From Nitratireductor aquimarinus (GTDB taxonomy: Bacteria > Pseudomonadota > Alphaproteobacteria > Rhizobiales > Rhizobiaceae): DNA of 64,000 nucleotides. Both the position numbers and the translations under genes were made by a program. The notes under the pieces are model-generated. The model ran no database searches. It was not told the origin of the DNA and worked only from the letters and a program-made list of their open reading frames with translations. The DNA is taken from assembly GCF_046773475.1 (NCBI RefSeq), contig NZ_CP177239.1, positions 3,782,001 to 3,846,000 on the forward strand, given 5' to 3'. Shown here piece by piece: positions 15,997 through 23,752 of the stretch. Position 1 is the first letter of the stretch. Each line of letters begins with the position of its first letter.

Positions 15997-17994
15997 TCAC
16001 GGGTCCTGCGCTTGCGAAGCTTCTTCTACCCAGGGAGCAATGTAGAATGTCGGTCTGGCGCTTTCCGCACAGCTATTGTCCAGCTTGCGGCTCGGGTCGT
16101 TGATGAAAGCCACCCCCATATCCACGACGCAGGGCTGATAGACCACCGCGCCATGTCCGGCTTCGGGAATGATGAAGGACTGGCTGTTGCTCAGCGTCTC
16201 GGCGGCCAGCTGCGCCCAGCTTGCCGCAGTCTGCACATCCCATGTCGAGCCGATTGAGAGGGTTGGAATGTCGCTGACGACCGGGTCGTGAAACCCCTCA
16301 CGCGGCTGCGGTTCGAAGAGTTCGCACACCGTGTAGAAATCCTGGGCCATCCTGTCCCAGCCTGATCGGATGATGCGCCCGTACTCAAGCCCGTCCGTTA
16401 CCTCCCTGTAGCGCTCGAGGCTGTTGTAGGGCCGGTCTTCCTGGCAGGCGTAGATCCACAGGTGCGAGCTGCCGAGAATGTCCTTCTCCAGACGTGCTGT
16501 CGCGGCCCTGATGGCGTCGAAGGCCTTCTGCACCTCGCTATCCGACATTGCCGTGACCAGCGCCTGAAGTCGTTGCTGCGCCGCGCCATCGAAATACTGG
16601 CTGACAAAATTGCGCAGAAGATCCTTCGAGGGCGTTGCGTTCTGCATGGCGGCATAGTCGATCACCGCGGCCCGCAGGCGTTCCGGGTTGGTGGTAAGCG
16701 GGCCGATCGCCTTTGACATCTCTTCATCGAAAAGGGCTGCAAGAGGACCGAAGGTGCGGTCGCGCAACAGTGCGTCCTTGAGTTCCTGTATGGTCAGGTC
16801 GAGCGCGCTGTCGCTTGCTTTCAGCGCTTCCGCTTCGGCCAGCACGATGTTTACGAGACGCTCTTCTGCATCTGTCAGTTTCTTTGCTGCATTGCGGGCG
16901 TCTGTGGCGCCGGGCAGGGGAAAGCTCAGCTCTTTTTCGACAAGCATGGCCACCGTCGGCATCTCTTCGCCGCGCGCCATCTCATAGATCGCTGCGGGTA
17001 TATAGGCCGTGTAGCTGCCCTGTCCGTACTGCCCGTTGCGCTTGCTGAGCAGGACGGAAACGATCTGTGGCGGCATGGTCGCGCCCTGAATCCGGACCTT
17101 GCCGGCAAGAGCGTTGTCATAGGCTTCGTTGAGCTTCTGCCCGAGGTCCGGATAAGCCCGGTTGCAGGCTTCGTCTGCCTTGCATTCCGCCAGGAAGGCG
17201 AGAATAGCCTCATGCTCCGGCACCGCAAGCGTGTCATAGAGATGGATTGCGGGCGGTGCGACGCCATCGATGATGACCGAGCGCAGTCCTTCCGGTGCGC
17301 TGCGCATGACTTCCAGTGAGAGTTTCGTGCCGTATGATATGCCGTAGAGATTGTAGGTTTCATATCCGAGCGTTTTCACCACCGCACGCACGTCGAGCGC
17401 ATTCTGATAGGTGTTGAAGTTCTCAAGTCCGACGCCTGCTTCCTGCAGTTCCCGCACACAGTCCGCCACCAGTTTCGATGGCCGCACCGTATCCTCCTCG
17501 GTTTCGGTGGAGGTGATTGTCTCCTTGGCAATGTCGATCACATTGATGGTGAGTGCGTCATAGCAGGTGGTGGAACGCGCCGAGAGACCGGCGGCGCGTT
17601 GATCGAAGATCACGATGTCCCGCGTGTCACGCCAGGGATCGAATATCTCCGCGAATTTCCGTAGTCCGCCAAGCACCCCCGCTCCGGGGCCGCCATGCAG
17701 ATGCACGACGGGATCGGGGGCGGGATAGGAGGAATTGGAGCGCAGAACCGTAAAGACCAGATCGAGCGTTCCCGCTTCGGGCTGCGCGTGATCCTCCGGA
17801 ACCGTCACCGTGCCACAGACGATGGTTTTGCCTTCGATCTCCGTTCTTCCAAGGGGGCGCGGGCATGGCGCAAGCGCGACCGGATAGGCCTTCTGTGCGC
17901 CACCTTCCATGATCGTGCGGAAATGCATGTCATCTGCTTCTCCGCTGGAGAGCGCGATGATCAGGGCGATAATCTGGTCGTACGACGTCGACAT
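15997..17994 (-). CDS. Alpha/beta-hydrolase, TAP-like (S33 peptidase family)
   Basis: This is a 665-residue alpha/beta-hydrolase similar to tripeptidyl/prolyl aminopeptidases with a C-terminal TAP-like domain. The oxyanion region HLHGGPGAG lies near residue 100 and the nucleophile elbow is GISYG. The likely Asp sits in GSTWD and the His in EAGHGAV near the C-terminus, followed by a disulfide-type Cys-rich end. A long helical insertion separates the core and C-terminal parts. The start at 17994 has an excellent GGAGG six bases upstream. No typical signal peptide is seen, although many relatives are exported; a later Met at residue 23 is the only alternative. It stands alone on the minus strand, and the substrate is unknown. 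Confidence 0.8.
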   Translation of the reverse strand: MSTSYDQIIALIIALSSGEADDMHFRTIMEGGAQKAYPVALAPCPRPLGRTEIEGKTIVCGTVTVPEDHAQPEAGTLDLVFTVLRSNSSYPAPDPVVHLHGGPGAGVLGGLRKFAEIFDPWRDTRDIVIFDQRAAGLSARSTTCYDALTINVIDIAKETITSTETEEDTVRPSKLVADCVRELQEAGVGLENFNTYQNALDVRAVVKTLGYETYNLYGISYGTKLSLEVMRSAPEGLRSVIIDGVAPPAIHLYDTLAVPEHEAILAFLAECKADEACNRAYPDLGQKLNEAYDNALAGKVRIQGATMPPQIVSVLLSKRNGQYGQGSYTAYIPAAIYEMARGEEMPTVAMLVEKELSFPLPGATDARNAAKKLTDAEERLVNIVLAEAEALKASDSALDLTIQELKDALLRDRTFGPLAALFDEEMSKAIGPLTTNPERLRAAVIDYAAMQNATPSKDLLRNFVSQYFDGAAQQRLQALVTAMSDSEVQKAFDAIRAATARLEKDILGSSHLWIYACQEDRPYNSLERYREVTDGLEYGRIIRSGWDRMAQDFYTVCELFEPQPREGFHDPVVSDIPTLSIGSTWDVQTAASWAQLAAETLSNSQSFIIPEAGHGAVVYQPCVVDMGVAFINDPSRKLDNSCAESARPTFYIAPWVEEASQAQDP

Positions 17995-18387
17995 GCTAGC
18001 CTCCCATTTCTGCTGGCGCGTTATGCATTGCGGCTGAATGCGTGTTGTGCGTCCACACCTTGTTCGCGGGCATGCAGATCTGGCGAACCTGCCCGAAGTG
18101 CCGGTTATTGCTCATGGGGAAGGGGCGGTTATGGGCGAACAAAAGCACCATCGCCTTGATGGTAAATCGCCATGTCCGCTTAACAAAGCACATGCGCCCC
18201 TCAATGATCTGGTCTGTGGAATGAACCAGTCAGGAGGGGCAGTATGCCTGAATGGCGAAACCCGAGCCAGCACCACTATCGGATAGGGTGTTGCGGAGGC
18301 AGGCAGTTTTGCCTGTCGCCGGGAAACCGGCGGTGATGCGCACCGCCGGCATGTGGCTAGAGCGTTCCCGCTTTTCCTGGAATTGCT
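17995..18387. other. Intergenic region with possible structured RNA or terminator
   Basis: No convincing protein gene is found. At 18196-18240 there is a nested stem (arms 18196-18202/18234-18240 and 18209-18213/18225-18229). At 18300-18315 there is a six-base-pair hairpin. CGCCGG-GAAA-CCGGCG at 18317-18332 shares its right arm with a perfect 9-bp hairpin at 18327-18349. The two last hairpins are mutually exclusive. Read on the minus strand, the 18327-18349 hairpin lies about 40 bases after dhaL and could end that operon, although it lacks a proper U-tract. Confidence 0.45.
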
Positions 18388-18984
18388 TTAGCCGTGTTTC
18401 AGCCCTTCGACGATGCGCAGAAAGGCCAGTTGGCCGGGGTCGGCCAGTCCGATGCTCTTCTCGCCGAACATACGGGCGCGGCCGAGCCTGTTGGGCTGGT
18501 TGCGGAACTGTTCAACGGCGTCGCCGGCGGCGGTGATGGCCGTGTCGACCATGGTTTCCGGCGTTGCGCCTTCGAGCGCCTCTGCGATGGCGTCGAGGCT
18601 GTCGAGCACCGTCTTGTCGCCGAGATTGCCTTTGCCGCGCGCCATCATGGCGTCGCGGGCGGCGGCGACGAGGACCGGAATGTCGTCCGGCGCAATTTCC
18701 GTCTTTCCCTTCTCCAGCTTCGCGGCAGCCATGAAACCGGTGGCCAGCAGCGTTCCATAAGAGGATGACGAGACGCGCTGGAAGGCCTTGGCGGCTGCAA
18801 AAAGCGCCATGCCCACATCGTCGGGAAGCTCGGTTTCTGCGGCTTCGGCAAACCCCTTGGATACGGTAATGCCGAGATCGCCGTCACCGAGTGCGCCGTC
18901 GGCGCTGCACAACTCCTCGCTGGCAGTCGCGGTGTGAGCGGCAATGCCGCTCAATGCTTTCGCGATGGCTGAACTGTCGATCAT
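18388..18984 (-). CDS. dhaL: Dihydroxyacetone kinase-like subunit DhaL
   Basis: This is the nucleotide-binding subunit of a two-part dihydroxyacetone-type kinase, 198 residues. The metal/nucleotide Asp cluster is intact (Asp29, Asp34 and Asp36 in SADGALGDGDLG), followed by the all-helical barrel with the conserved SSSYGTL and MMARGKGNLGDK segments. A strong GGGAGAGG site precedes the ATG. It lies 12 bases after dhaK. No DhaM phosphotransfer partner is in the window, so the pair may be ATP-dependent, unlike the E. coli PEP-dependent enzyme. In other bacteria related DhaKL pairs phosphorylate erythrulose or other ketoses; the substrate is open here. Confidence 0.9.
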   Translation of the reverse strand: MIDSSAIAKALSGIAAHTATASEELCSADGALGDGDLGITVSKGFAEAAETELPDDVGMALFAAAKAFQRVSSSSYGTLLATGFMAAAKLEKGKTEIAPDDIPVLVAAARDAMMARGKGNLGDKTVLDSLDAIAEALEGATPETMVDTAITAAGDAVEQFRNQPNRLGRARMFGEKSIGLADPGQLAFLRIVEGLKHG

Positions 18985-18996
18985 CGCGTCCTCTCC

Positions 18997-19992
18997 CTAT
19001 ACGCGCCAGAAGGCGCAGTCTGCCGGAGCCTTGAGCAGGGTTTCAAGCTCTTCGTCCAGCTTGATGACCGTGATGGTCGCGCCCGTCATCTCCATGGAGG
19101 TCGCGTAGCGGCCAACCAGCGGCATCACGATCTCGACACCGAGCGCATCAAGCTTTTGCTTTGCGTGGCGGTAGAGAATGTAGAGCTCTTCGGCGGGCGT
19201 TGCGCCGAGCGAGTTCACGAGAATGGAAATGCGGTCGCCCTTTGCCAGAGGCTGGTCGGCCATGAGGCGCTCCAGCATCTCTTCTGCAATCTCGTCGGCG
19301 GGCTTGATCGCGTCGCGCCAGATGCCGGGCTCGCCATGGATGCCCATGCCCATTTCCATTTCCGCTTCACCGATCTCGAAGGTCGGCTTGCCTGCCTGCG
19401 GGATGGTGCAGGGCGTCAGTGCCATGCCGATGGAGCGGCAGGCATCGGCGGTTTTCCGGGCGATGCGGGTGACTTCATCCAGATCGCCGCCGCGTTCGGC
19501 GGCAGCGCCAGCGATCTTGAAGGCATAGACCATGCCGGCCACGCCGCGCCGCTTCTCGGCCTCCTCCTTAGGGGCCGAAACCACATCGTCCGTCAAAAGA
19601 ACGGTGGTGGTGCGGATGTCGTGTTCCATCTCGGCCATTTCGCCGGCCATGTCGAAATTCATGACATCGCCGCCGTAATTGCCATAAAGGCGCAGCACGC
19701 CCGCGCCGCCATCGGCCAGCCGGATCGCTTCGGCCATCTGCTCGGCGGAGGGGCTGGCAAACACGTCGCCAATGGCGCAGGCATCGAGCAGGCCGGTGCC
19801 CACATATCCGGTGAAGATCGGGAGATGGCCGGAGCCGCCGCCCGTCACGATGCCGACCTTGCCCTTCTTCGCGCCCGCTGCCCGCGCAATCACGCGGCGC
19901 ACCGGCTGCGCATAGGTTTCAGGATGGGCAGCGACCATGCCTTCGAGCATTTCATCGACATAGTCTGCGGGGTTGTTCAGGATCTTTTTCAT
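18997..19992 (-). CDS. dhaK: Dihydroxyacetone kinase-like subunit DhaK
   Basis: This is the substrate-binding subunit of the kinase, 331 residues. GGGSGH with His56, Asp109 (NYGGDVMNF) and the covalent-binding His219 (MGIHGEPG), which forms a hemiaminal with the ketose carbonyl in known DhaK proteins, are all present, so it should be active. GGGAGGACAAGGC precedes the ATG. The gene lies 25 bases downstream of the ABC permease gene in a long minus-strand operon, and it follows sugar transport genes rather than glycerol genes. The ketose or ketose phosphate precursor handled by this locus is unknown. Confidence 0.92.
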   Translation of the reverse strand: MKKILNNPADYVDEMLEGMVAAHPETYAQPVRRVIARAAGAKKGKVGIVTGGGSGHLPIFTGYVGTGLLDACAIGDVFASPSAEQMAEAIRLADGGAGVLRLYGNYGGDVMNFDMAGEMAEMEHDIRTTTVLLTDDVVSAPKEEAEKRRGVAGMVYAFKIAGAAAERGGDLDEVTRIARKTADACRSIGMALTPCTIPQAGKPTFEIGEAEMEMGMGIHGEPGIWRDAIKPADEIAEEMLERLMADQPLAKGDRISILVNSLGATPAEELYILYRHAKQKLDALGVEIVMPLVGRYATSMEMTGATITVIKLDEELETLLKAPADCAFWRV

Positions 19993-20017
19993 GCCTTGTC
20001 CTCCCAGGGGATTGCGT

Positions 20018-21034
20018 TCAGGCTTCCAGCGGGCGCGCCATGCGCTGGCGGTGTTTTGCGAGACGGTCGAAGACGATGGGCAGGCCGGTGCCCACGATGA
20101 TCAGACAGCCGATGACGAATTTCTGCCAGTAGGATGGAACCCCGGCCATCAGCAGCGTGGTGTTGATCATGGTGATCACGAACACGCCGAGAAGCGTGCC
20201 GAGCACGGTACCGTGTCCGCCGGTGATGCGCGCGCCGCCCAGAACCACGGCGGCGATGACGTTCAGCTCCATGCCGACGAGATCGAACGGGTTGGCCATG
20301 CGCGAGAGCGTCACATGCGTCATGCCGGCAAGACCGGCAATCGCGCCGGCGATCACATAGATCAGCACCTTGACCCGCTTGATGCGGATGCCGATGCGCT
20401 GGGCTGCTTCTTCCGAACCACCGATTGCGTAGACCTTCCGCCCAAACAGGGTGAAGTTCATGATGATGGCGAGCGCAATGGTGACCGCCACGAGCACGAG
20501 GAAGGAGGCGGGAAGCGACACCATCTGGCCGACCGCGTTCTCGATGCGGATGAGGATGGTGCGGGAGAAATTGATCACTTCACGCGGCACCGAGGTGATG
20601 TAGGTGGTGCCAAGGAAGGTGAGCAGCGCGCCGCGGAAGAAGGAAAGCGTGCCGAGCGTGACGATCAGCGTGTTGAGCCCCAGCCCGCCGATGAGCAGGC
20701 CGTTGACGAGCCCGAGCCCCGCGCCAATGGCGGCGGCGATGACGAAATAGGCGATGATCGGCAGGTCGAGATCGATGCCCAGCACGATCTTCATGGTCGC
20801 ATACATGGCGAAGGCGCCGATGGCGGTGTGCGAGACATCGATGCCGCCGGAGGCCAGGACCATCATCACGCCCATCGCGAAAATACCGGTCACCAGCCCG
20901 TTGCGGGCAAGGTCGATCAGCGTGGAGGGCGTGAAGAAGGCCGGATTCAGCAGGCCGAGAACGACTGCGAAAAGCACCGCGACGAGGAACACGATGCCCT
21001 GCGGGGTTGCAAAGATGCGGGCAAGCGCGTTCAT
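20018..21034 (-). CDS. Sugar ABC transporter permease (RbsC/LsrC/RhaP type)
   Basis: This is an inner-membrane permease of the BPD_transp_2 family, 338 residues, with about ten hydrophobic helices. The segment ASGGIDVSHTAIGAFAMY and the coupling region GATERIG-like EEAAQRIGIRIKRVK are characteristic of the ribose/rhamnose/AI-2 group. The start overlaps the ATPase stop by four bases (ATGA). A second, different permease gene sits upstream in the same operon (26364-27347), so the channel is probably a heterodimer, as in Lsr and rhizobial rhamnose transporters. Confidence 0.88.
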   Translation of the reverse strand: MNALARIFATPQGIVFLVAVLFAVVLGLLNPAFFTPSTLIDLARNGLVTGIFAMGVMMVLASGGIDVSHTAIGAFAMYATMKIVLGIDLDLPIIAYFVIAAAIGAGLGLVNGLLIGGLGLNTLIVTLGTLSFFRGALLTFLGTTYITSVPREVINFSRTILIRIENAVGQMVSLPASFLVLVAVTIALAIIMNFTLFGRKVYAIGGSEEAAQRIGIRIKRVKVLIYVIAGAIAGLAGMTHVTLSRMANPFDLVGMELNVIAAVVLGGARITGGHGTVLGTLLGVFVITMINTTLLMAGVPSYWQKFVIGCLIIVGTGLPIVFDRLAKHRQRMARPLEA

Positions 21035-22545
21035 GTCCGGTCCTCCCTGATGACTTCGTTGTAGAGTGTGTCTTCGTCCACCGTCGCGGCGTCGAAGCCT
21101 GCGGTGATGCGCCCGCGCACCATCACCAGAATGCGGTCGGACAAAGCGATGGCCTCGGCGATGTCGTCGGTGACGACCATGACCGCCGTGCCGCTGCGGC
21201 TGAGCGAAACGAGCAGTTCGTGGATCTCGCGTTTGGACCCCACATCGACGCCGACCGTCGGCCCGTTGAGGATGAGAAGCCGGGGATCGATCTCCATCCA
21301 GCGCGCCAGCACGACGCGCTGCTGGTTGCCGCCTGAAAGCGTCGCCACGGCGGGCGTGACGTCAGGCGTCTTGATCCGGAGATTCTTCACTGCGTCGCGT
21401 GCCCGCTGCAACAGGCTTGCGGCGCTGACGATGCCGAAATGGGTCGACTTTTCCAGGCTGGAGACGGTGATGTTGTCGCGGATCGACTGGTTGAGGAAGA
21501 GACCTTCCGTCAGCCGGTCTTCCGGCACATAGGCGATGCCCCGCTCGATGGCGTCGTGCTGGCTTTTGAAGGTGACGGTCTCGCCATCGATCTCGATGCG
21601 CCCGGCATCCGGCTTCATGTAGCCGAACAGGGTCTGGGCGAGTTCGGTTCGGCCGGAGCCGAGAAGGCCGACCACGGAGACGATCTCGCCCGGACGCAGC
21701 TCCAGATCGACATCGACGAAATTGCCGCGACGGCCGAGGCCGCTGGCGGCGAGGAACGGGCGCTGGACCGCGCCTTCTTCACGCGGGAGCCGCTGACTGT
21801 CCACGGAACGGCCGGTCATGGCCTCGACCAGGCGCTCGGTGTCGAATTCGCCGATGGGGCCTTCCACCACCACGGAGCCATCGCGCAGCACGGTGACCGT
21901 GTCGCAGACGGCGAAAACCTCTTCGATCTTGTGGCTGACGAACAGGAAGGAAACGCCTTCCTTCTTCAGTGCGCCGACGATCTCGAGAAGATGGGCGACC
22001 TCGCTGCGCGTCAGCGCGGTGGTCGGCTCATCCATGACGATGATGCGCGCCCTGTTGGCGAGCGCGCGGGCGATGGCGACGAGCTGTTTGGATGCGACGG
22101 GGAGGAGTTCGACCGGCGTGTCGGGGTCGATCTCCACCTGCATGCGCTTCAGCGTGTCGATGGCCAGTCTGCGGCGCGCGCTGCGTTTGTGCAGCACGTC
22201 TGCGGAGGTAACCGAGGTCAGGAAGCCGATGTTCTCCCAGACGCTCAGATTGGGAAACAGCGAAAAATCCTGATAGATGACCGAAAGGCCGGCGGTGATG
22301 GCGCCCATCGGGTCGTTGCCCAACTGGCGGCCGTTCAGCGAAACCTGGCCTGCGTCGGCGCTCACCACGCCTGACAGGATCTTGATCAGTGTCGATTTGC
22401 CCGAGCCGTTCTCGCCGGCCAGACAGCGCACCTCACCGGTGCTCAGTTCGAGATTGACGTCTTCGAGCACGCGCACCGGCCCGTAGGCCTTGCGGATGTC
22501 CCGCATCTGCAGGATGGGCGTGCTTCCGCTCGCTTCGTCGTTCAT
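21031..22545 (-). CDS. Sugar ABC transporter ATPase with two ABC domains (RbsA/LsrA/RhaT type)
   Basis: This is a 504-residue tandem ATP-binding protein that energises sugar import. The first domain has Walker A (GENGSGKST), a Q-loop (YQDFSLFPNLS) and Walker B (IIVMDEPT). The second has a degenerate Walker A (GLLGSGRTE), the signature LSGGNQQ and a degenerate Walker B ending LILNGPT in place of the usual Asp-Glu. Such asymmetry is normal in this family, but the NGPT at the second site removes the catalytic Glu. The ATG at 22545 is preferred to a TTG eight codons upstream. It follows the binding-protein gene after an intercistronic hairpin. Confidence 0.9.
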   Translation of the reverse strand: MNDEASGSTPILQMRDIRKAYGPVRVLEDVNLELSTGEVRCLAGENGSGKSTLIKILSGVVSADAGQVSLNGRQLGNDPMGAITAGLSVIYQDFSLFPNLSVWENIGFLTSVTSADVLHKRSARRRLAIDTLKRMQVEIDPDTPVELLPVASKQLVAIARALANRARIIVMDEPTTALTRSEVAHLLEIVGALKKEGVSFLFVSHKIEEVFAVCDTVTVLRDGSVVVEGPIGEFDTERLVEAMTGRSVDSQRLPREEGAVQRPFLAASGLGRRGNFVDVDLELRPGEIVSVVGLLGSGRTELAQTLFGYMKPDAGRIEIDGETVTFKSQHDAIERGIAYVPEDRLTEGLFLNQSIRDNITVSSLEKSTHFGIVSAASLLQRARDAVKNLRIKTPDVTPAVATLSGGNQQRVVLARWMEIDPRLLILNGPTVGVDVGSKREIHELLVSLSRSGTAVMVVTDDIAEAIALSDRILVMVRGRITAGFDAATVDEDTLYNEVIREDRT

Positions 22546-22570
22546 GGGAAATCTCTGTTGTTCAGGCAAG

Positions 22571-22597
22571 GCCGCCGGGCGGACAAGGCCCGGCGGC
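22571..22597 (-). other. Stem-loop between binding-protein and ATPase genes
   Basis: A perfect 10-bp GC-rich inverted repeat (22571-22580 with 22588-22597, 7-base loop) lies about 100 bases after the binding-protein stop on the minus strand, with no U-tract. It is probably an mRNA-stabilising or attenuating hairpin. That role is inferred. Confidence 0.55.
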
Positions 22598-22697
22598 GGT
22601 TGGATCGAGAGGCGCGCAGACGGCTGCCGGTCCTGATGCCAGGACCGCAGGCGGGCTCCATGCGTCTCTCGTTTCCGGTCACGTCAACACGCTACGA

Positions 22698-23696
22698 TCA
22701 GAAATCGTATTCGCTCATGTTGTCCGTGGTGACATCGACCCAGGCCTGGCCGTAGAGCACCTTGCCGTCGAGCTTGATGGCGTTGTAGCCCTCGACGCCG
22801 AGGTCCATGCCATCGGTGATCTCTTCACCTGCGATGGCCATGGAAGCGACCTTGTTCATGGCGATGCCTGCCTTCGCGGGATCCCAGAAGGAGATCATCT
22901 CGATGGCGCCGGTCTCCAGATAAGGGCCGGCAACCGAAACGAGGCTGGTGCCGACGATCTTGACCTTGCCGTCGAGACCGGCTTCTTCAACGGCCAGAGC
23001 CGCACCCACGACATCTTCGCCTGCCGAGCCCTGAATGCCCCTCAGGTTCGGATAGGTGCGCAGAAGCTCCTTGGTCTTCTGGTAGGCGGTCTGCTGCTGC
23101 TCGTTGCTCTCCAGCTTGTCGGTGACAAGCGTCATGTTCGGGTATTTTTCTTTCTGGTACTCGATGGCGGCGTCGACCCATTCATTGTGGGTCTTGGCGG
23201 TCAGATGGCCGACGAACACGGCATATTCGCCTTCGCCGCCCATGGCCTGTGCGAGCGCTTCCATCAGGTGACGGCCATAGGCCGCATTGTCGAAGGCTTC
23301 CACGTCATAGGTGATGTTCTGGAGGCTGGACGCCTCGTGGCCGATGACCTTGATGCCGGCGTCGAGCGCCTTGCCGAGAACCGGTTCCAGAGCCTCCGGC
23401 GAATTCGGCACGACGGTGATGGCGTCGACCTTCTTGGCGATCAGGTCTTCGATCATCTGCACCTGTAGCGCCGCGTCGGCGGAAGCCGGTCCAACCTGCG
23501 TTGCATCGTGGCCGGTTTCCGCGGCGTATTCATTGACGCCGTCTTCCATGCGGTTGAACCAGGCGATGCCCGAAAGCTTCACCACCGTCACGATGGAGTG
23601 CTTGGCATCCTGCGCGTGCGTAACGGCGCCGGCCCCGACGATCAGCGCGGCGCCGAGCGCCACGCCGGCGGTCAGTTTCCTCAAATTCAAAGCCAT
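22698..23696 (-). CDS. Periplasmic sugar-binding protein (LsrB/RhaS-like)
   Basis: This is a periplasmic-binding-protein fold of the Peripla_BP_4 group, 332 residues. The signal peptide ends near AVTHAQ. The first lobe (IVTVVKLSGIAWFNRMEDG) and the pattern VDAITVVPNSPEAL resemble the AI-2 receptor LsrB and the rhamnose receptor RhaS. The Asp found in LsrB after the third strand is replaced here (IGHEASS), so AI-2 binding is not supported. The ATG at 23696 has GAGGAGG upstream and is preferred to an extension of seven codons. It lies between the kinase and ATPase genes. The ligand is probably a small sugar or polyol. Confidence 0.85.
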   Translation of the reverse strand: MALNLRKLTAGVALGAALIVGAGAVTHAQDAKHSIVTVVKLSGIAWFNRMEDGVNEYAAETGHDATQVGPASADAALQVQMIEDLIAKKVDAITVVPNSPEALEPVLGKALDAGIKVIGHEASSLQNITYDVEAFDNAAYGRHLMEALAQAMGGEGEYAVFVGHLTAKTHNEWVDAAIEYQKEKYPNMTLVTDKLESNEQQQTAYQKTKELLRTYPNLRGIQGSAGEDVVGAALAVEEAGLDGKVKIVGTSLVSVAGPYLETGAIEMISFWDPAKAGIAMNKVASMAIAGEEITDGMDLGVEGYNAIKLDGKVLYGQAWVDVTTDNMSEYDF

Positions 23697-23752
23697 GTTT
23701 TCCTCCTCTTGATACACTTCCAGTGCGCCCCGTCGACCGGGATGGCCGTCAG

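Noticed and set aside
18241..18360. Cobalamin-type riboswitch upstream of a plus-strand gene
   Set aside because: A GGGAAACCGGCGGTGA stretch resembles part of the cobalamin consensus, but the B12 box, the other conserved blocks and any downstream plus-strand gene are missing.
19973..21064. A 363-codon open frame opposite the sugar permease gene
   Set aside because: The composition (Asp, Glu, His, Gly, Arg) is typical of antisense reading of a membrane-protein gene, and there is no ribosome-binding site or motif.
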